NCBI GenBank assembly: GCA_949285775.1
Contig: CASEAD010000073.1
Location: forward strand, 1 to 8,803
DNA length: 8,803 bases
From: an uncultured bacterium
Lineage (GTDB): Bacteria > Bacillota_I > Bacilli_A > RF39 > UBA660
Direction: 5' to 3'
Part shown: positions 5,370-8,803 of the stretch, one piece after another
Layout of the letters: every line of letters starts with the position of its first letter
How positions within the stretch are numbered: the stretch's first letter is position 1
Notes under the pieces: model-generated
Told to the model about the DNA's origin: nothing
Seen by the model: the letters and a program-made list of their open reading frames with translations, nothing else
The model's database searches: none
Translations under genes and position numbers: made by a program

Positions 5370-7479
5370 AATCATCACTAAAGAAATCATCAAAGAAAGC
5401 ATCACTATTAGTACCTTCCTCATACATAGGATTATTACCCACATCTTCCTCCATCGCATCAATAATTTTCTCTTCCTTACTATCCCTAACCTTACTATTC
5501 TCTTGTTCTCTTCTCTCTTCTTCCTCTAACTCCGCAATCTTAGCATCAATCCTCTTAACCAAATCATCAACATTAAATGAATCTTCTCCTCCAGATTTAT
5601 TAGGATTACTATTACCACCCAACAAACCACTAAAAGGATTACCACCACCTAAAGATGGCATTCCCCCACCTATAGGCATTCCTCCACCAAAAGGACTTCC
5701 CCCCATAGATGACATACCACCAAAAGGATTAGCTCCCAAATCACTACCAGCCATCATCTCTTCCATCTTAGCCTTCTTTTGAGCCTTAACAAACTCTCTT
5801 ATATCAAATAATTGAACCTCTCTCTTTTCCCTCTCTGGATATCCTGCCTTACCATAATTCTTACCCCAAGCACCAGATTTAACCATCTGCCAATCATAAG
5901 ATAACTTAGTCTTAAAAGGCATCATACGCAAACGAAGCCAAATAACCTCACCCATAGACATTCTTTGTAAATCACTAACAGTAACCAAAGGTGTAGAAGA
6001 CGTTTTTTCTTTCTCCTTAGATTTAACCTCTCCACACATCTTACTTAACTCTTCCAAAGCCTGCAACTCACTACTAATAAGATATAAAATATTACAATTA
6101 CCCTTAATAGTTTCAGCATTCTCTTTACCATAAACTTGTGTCAATTGAGCAAAATTCTGTATAATAAAAGTAAACCTAATATGTCTAGATCTAGCCGCCG
6201 TAACCATCGTCGTAACATCCTTTAAAGGAGGCATATTAGCAAACTCATCAAGAATAAAATTAGTCCTGTAAGGTAAATGTCCCCCAGCTTCTTGAGCAAC
6301 ATCAATCAAAGTCTCATAACATTGCTTAATAAATATAGTAGCCAAAGGATGCAAAGTCTTTTTCTCATCTTGTACTATCATATATACAGCAGTCTTATGC
6401 CTACCAATATCCTTCATATCAAAATCACTATATGATAACATCTCAGACAAATTATCACGCGAAGAAAATAACTTTACCTTCTGTTTAAAAGTAGAAAGCA
6501 CACCACCCTTAGTCTCCTCAGGCGCATAAACAGTACCACTAGCATTAACATAAGCAGGCCTAGAAGGATCTTTAGCATTAAAATACTCCTTTATATAGTT
6601 ATTATTAGGCCCCCCAAATCTTTCCTCACCTAAATTAGACATCAAATTCATACTATTTAAATTAACCTGCTCCTCTGTAGCATCTTCAAATAAACCTAAC
6701 GCTAAACCACAAAAATAATCTGCACCACTCTTCTCCCAAAAAGGATCCCCAGTATTCTTCTCATCATATAAAATATTTAAAGCCAAATCATCTAATAACT
6801 CCACCGCCTTATCAGTATTACCTTCTTGATAAAGCCTATATGGTAGCGCCATTGGATTCCAAGCATTACCTTTTTGTGGATCACGAAAATTAAGTATTAT
6901 AATATTATAACCCTTAGCTCTCAACAACTCAGATGTCTGTTCATAAAGTTCACCCTTAGGATCAGTTAAAATCATAGATTCCCCAGCCTTAGCCAAAACC
7001 TTAATCATAGGAAATACAACACACTGTGTCTTACCACTACCAGTAGCACCAATAATCAAACTATGAGCCTCACCATTATCAACCCATAACTTCTTACCAT
7101 CATTAATAACAACAATACCCGCTGCATCTATCTCATCAGCACTAGGATCAACCATACTTAAAGTCTTCTTCATTTCTTTATCTTTACACCATCTAGAATA
7201 TCCCTTATCTTTCTTTTTAGTAGAAAAACCAAATCCCTTATCTCTATCAAAAAAATACGAACTAACAGAAAAGAATATTCCTCCTAAAGCCAAAACAAAC
7301 AAAGTCAAAGTTGTCGCAATATAATCAGGTGTAAAAGCTTCAATAGGAACTATCCCATAAAAAGTCCCCTCCGTCGCTAAAGTATGAACATTTAATACTA
7401 CCAAAGCGCACAAATATAATAAAAGTAGACAAAAACCAATAAATATAGCCACATCTTTAGAATCTGCCCTGAATTTCAT
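5368..7479 (-). CDS. VirD4/TraG-type coupling ATPase (orphan)
   Basis: 703 residues. Two N-terminal membrane helices (about 10-30 and 53-75) precede a cytoplasmic RecA-like ATPase domain with Walker A GATGSGKT (144-151), LTDPKGELYE (171-180), Walker B FILDEFANMP (408-417) and AARSRHIRFTFIIQN (428-442), all typical of VirD4/TraG type IV coupling proteins. These hexameric ATPases hand DNA-relaxase complexes or proteins to a type IV secretion channel. The tail is unusual: residues 579-622 are rich in Gly, Met and Pro, with repeated PFGG/GGGMP-like units, followed by an acidic, probably helical stretch (637-680) and an FFDDFFSDD end. AGGAGG (7489-7494) lies 9 nt before the ATG. No relaxase, VirB4/VirB6 or integrase gene is in the window, and the gene has its own promoter and terminator. 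Substrate is unknown: it may be a conjugation remnant or a resident gene with another role. Confidence 0.93.
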   Translation of the reverse strand: MKFRADSKDVAIFIGFCLLLLYLCALVVLNVHTLATEGTFYGIVPIEAFTPDYIATTLTLFVLALGGIFFSVSSYFFDRDKGFGFSTKKKDKGYSRWCKDKEMKKTLSMVDPSADEIDAAGIVVINDGKKLWVDNGEAHSLIIGATGSGKTQCVVFPMIKVLAKAGESMILTDPKGELYEQTSELLRAKGYNIIILNFRDPQKGNAWNPMALPYRLYQEGNTDKAVELLDDLALNILYDEKNTGDPFWEKSGADYFCGLALGLFEDATEEQVNLNSMNLMSNLGEERFGGPNNNYIKEYFNAKDPSRPAYVNASGTVYAPEETKGGVLSTFKQKVKLFSSRDNLSEMLSYSDFDMKDIGRHKTAVYMIVQDEKKTLHPLATIFIKQCYETLIDVAQEAGGHLPYRTNFILDEFANMPPLKDVTTMVTAARSRHIRFTFIIQNFAQLTQVYGKENAETIKGNCNILYLISSELQALEELSKMCGEVKSKEKEKTSSTPLVTVSDLQRMSMGEVIWLRLRMMPFKTKLSYDWQMVKSGAWGKNYGKAGYPEREKREVQLFDIREFVKAQKKAKMEEMMAGSDLGANPFGGMSSMGGSPFGGGMPIGGGMPSLGGGNPFSGLLGGNSNPNKSGGEDSFNVDDLVKRIDAKIAELEEEERREQENSKVRDSKEEKIIDAMEEDVGNNPMYEEGTNSDAFFDDFFSDD

Positions 7480-7511
7480 ACTACTTCTCCTCCTCTTAAA
7501 TAAACAAATAA

Positions 7512-7540
7512 ATTATATCACATAATATAAGAACTATCAA
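7512..7540 (-). promoter_or_regulatory. Strong sigma-A promoter for the VirD4-like gene
   Basis: Minus strand: TTGATA (7535-7540), 17-bp spacer, TG-A-TATAAT with the hexamer at 7512-7517. The -35 matches 5 of 6, the -10 is perfect and extended. The predicted start is near 7505, just upstream of the ribosome binding site. It is the leftward half of a divergent promoter pair. Confidence 0.8.
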
Positions 7541-7612
7541 TTAATTTTTACCTCTTTTTGTTAATTAAATGTTATTAAATAAGATTTTTTCAAGGATATT
7601 TAAAAATAAATA

Positions 7613-7641
7613 TTGTCATTTAAACTAATTTTTGCTATTAT
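7613..7641 (+). promoter_or_regulatory. Sigma-A promoter with extended -10 for the parvulin gene
   Basis: TTGTCA (7613-7618), 17-bp spacer, TG-C-TATTAT with the hexamer at 7636-7641. Each hexamer matches 5 of 6, with optimal spacing and a TGn extension. Transcription should begin near 7648. AAAGGAG (7657-7663) then precedes the ATG at 7671. Between this promoter and the divergent one (7541-7612) I see only AT-rich sequence. Confidence 0.75.
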
Positions 7642-7670
7642 AGTTATGTGCTTTAGAAAGGAGAATAAAG

Positions 7671-8803
7671 ATGAGTAAAGAAAAGAAAAATAATGAAACC
7701 AAGAAAAAAGAAACTAAAACTACTGAAGAAAAAGAAACTAAAGTCACAAAAAAACAACCAAAAAAGGATAACAAAAAAGAAGTAACAGAAACAAAAAAAG
7801 AAGAAAAAATAACGAAAAAAACTAAAAAAGAAGCAGAAAAATTAGAAGAAGAAATCTTTAACGAAGACGAAGACTTCATCATAGAAGAACCAATTAAAAA
7901 AGAAGAAAAAATTAAAAAAATAGAAAAAATAGCTAAAGAGAAAAAAGCAAACCACAAAAAGAAAAGATTTGAATTAAATAACTCTCTAGACTTTTTCGAA
8001 AGAAATCGTGCTTATATATATGGCTTTGCTATAGGAATGCTATTAACTATATTAGTAGTAATAATTATATGGCCAGATAGAATTGCAACTCTAGAAGATG
8101 GCACCCAAAATGTTGCTACTATAGATGGACATAATTATACAGCAGATACACTATACGAAGATATGAAAGACTATTACTCAGTAAGTCTATTACTTGATCT
8201 AATTGATACAGACATCCTAGGAGAACTATATGAAGAAGATGAAGAAATGACTGACGAAGTAAATTCTAATGCTGAATACTATTTAAGTATGTATGAACAA
8301 TATTATGGCTATACCGAAGAACAATTCCTATCTGAAAATGGATTCTCTTCTTATGAAGACTTCCTAGACTTCCTAAGACTAGATTATCGCCGTAACAAAT
8401 ATCTAGATGACTATATTGAAGAAAACTTAGAAGATAGTGAAATAGAAGATTATTATAACGAAAATGTCTTTGGTGACATCAATTGTCAACATATCCTAGT
8501 AGAAGTATCATCAAGTGATGACGATGGTAAATTAAGTGATGAAGACGCTAAAGCTTTAGCAGAAGAAATAATAGACAAATTAAATGATGGTACTACTTGG
8601 GAAGATATCCAAGAAGAATATGCTGACCAAATAACATTTGAAGACCTAGGATATCAATCTTGGGATGCTAATCTAGAAGAAAGCTTTATGACTGCTTTAA
8701 AAGAACTAGAAGATAATTCATACTCTACTGAACCAGTAGAAACATCTTATGGATATCATGTAATATATCGTCTAGATCAAGAAGAAGCACCATCTCTTGA
8801 CGA
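7671..8803 (+). CDS. Membrane-anchored parvulin peptidyl-prolyl isomerase (PrsA/SurA-like), 3' end cut by window
   Basis: The frame is open from ATG 7671 to the window end (377 full codons). Residues 1 to about 112 are hydrophilic, dominated by Lys and Glu, without a signal peptide. Residues 115-134 (YIYGFAIGMLLTILVVIIIW) form one membrane helix, so the Lys-rich tail should be cytoplasmic and the rest outside. The outer part has an acidic SurA/PrsA-N-like region (about 145-260) and a PpiC rotamase domain: CQHILVEV (272-279, His274), AEEIIDKLNDGTTWEDIQEEYAD (split motif, 297-319), EDLGYQ, and PVETSYGYHVIYRLD (355-369, His363). These fit the parvulin fold, which catalyses prolyl isomerisation during folding of exported proteins. 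Unlike PrsA there is no lipobox Cys; a helix anchors it instead. Both parvulin His residues are present. The C-terminus lies outside the window. Confidence 0.88.
   Translation, partial: MSKEKKNNETKKKETKTTEEKETKVTKKQPKKDNKKEVTETKKEEKITKKTKKEAEKLEEEIFNEDEDFIIEEPIKKEEKIKKIEKIAKEKKANHKKKRFELNNSLDFFERNRAYIYGFAIGMLLTILVVIIIWPDRIATLEDGTQNVATIDGHNYTADTLYEDMKDYYSVSLLLDLIDTDILGELYEEDEEMTDEVNSNAEYYLSMYEQYYGYTEEQFLSENGFSSYEDFLDFLRLDYRRNKYLDDYIEENLEDSEIEDYYNENVFGDINCQHILVEVSSSDDDGKLSDEDAKALAEEIIDKLNDGTTWEDIQEEYADQITFEDLGYQSWDANLEESFMTALKELEDNSYSTEPVETSYGYHVIYRLDQEEAPSLD

Noticed and set aside
5247..5462. Minus-strand frame of 71 codons spanning the VirD4-like 3' end and the flippase 5' end
   Set aside because: It overlaps both confident genes in another frame, runs through the terminator and promoter, and has no ribosome binding site.
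5368..7479. An integrative conjugative element in this window
   Set aside because: Only the coupling ATPase is present. No integrase, relaxase, attachment repeats or channel genes were seen, and the neighbours are ordinary chromosomal genes.
7625..7957. Minus-strand frame of 110 codons, very rich in Ser, Phe and Leu
   Set aside because: It is the antisense of the Lys/Glu-rich parvulin tail; such composition arises automatically from GAA/AAA-rich DNA read backwards.

Overview
The window is AT-rich (roughly 70% A+T by eye) and uses the standard bacterial code: tryptophans in the large genes are read from TGG, and TGA acts as a stop. Strong Shine-Dalgarno sequences, sigma-A type promoters, an HrcA/CIRCE heat-shock circuit, and heavy use of ATA and CTA codons point to a low-GC member of the Bacillota/Mycoplasmatota assemblage, such as an uncultured gut Bacilli/RF39-like lineage. 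The exact lineage is an inference. No mobile-element ends, tRNA, rRNA or CRISPR array were seen.

Layout. Positions 1-2178 (minus strand) hold a class I heat-shock operon in the order hrcA - grpE - small membrane protein - dnaK. Only the first eight codons of dnaK lie inside the window, at its left edge. hrcA and grpE overlap, and grpE overlaps the small membrane gene. Upstream of hrcA are two CIRCE-type operators with exact N9 spacers (2105-2131 and 2152-2178). Each sits just downstream of a sigma-A -10 element, and one promoter is a perfect TTGACA-N17-TATAAT. Positions 2213-3547 (minus) encode an AAA ATPase of the AAA_14/DUF4143 type with a C-terminal PD-(D/E)XK-like domain, with its own promoter. 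Positions 3635-5260 (minus) encode a multi-spanning lipid II/polysaccharide flippase of the MurJ/YtgP/SpoVB type, also with its own promoter. Positions 5368-7479 (minus) encode a complete VirD4/TraG-type coupling ATPase with no conjugation partner in view, bracketed by its own promoter and an AT-rich terminator. A divergent 191-bp region then leads to a plus-strand gene from 7671 that runs off the right edge. It encodes a membrane-anchored parvulin peptidyl-prolyl isomerase (PrsA/SurA-like) with a long Lys/Glu-rich cytoplasmic tail.

How the genes fit together. Two blocks concern protein folding: cytoplasmic HrcA/GrpE/DnaK on the left and an extracytoplasmic parvulin on the right. Between them are an envelope flippase, an orphan DNA/protein-translocation ATPase and a lone ATPase-nuclease-like protein. 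Each middle gene has its own promoter, so it looks like a separate transcription unit rather than a functional operon.

Most notable points: the doubled promoter/CIRCE arrangement; a GrpE whose N-terminal extension carries a 42-bp tandem repeat, a His-rich segment and three Cys-X-Cys pairs; an unknown two-helix membrane protein between grpE and dnaK; and the orphan VirD4 protein. Several starts were moved downstream of the longest reading frame because the longest frame would begin inside its own Shine-Dalgarno sequence. I found no convincing wholly new multi-gene system.
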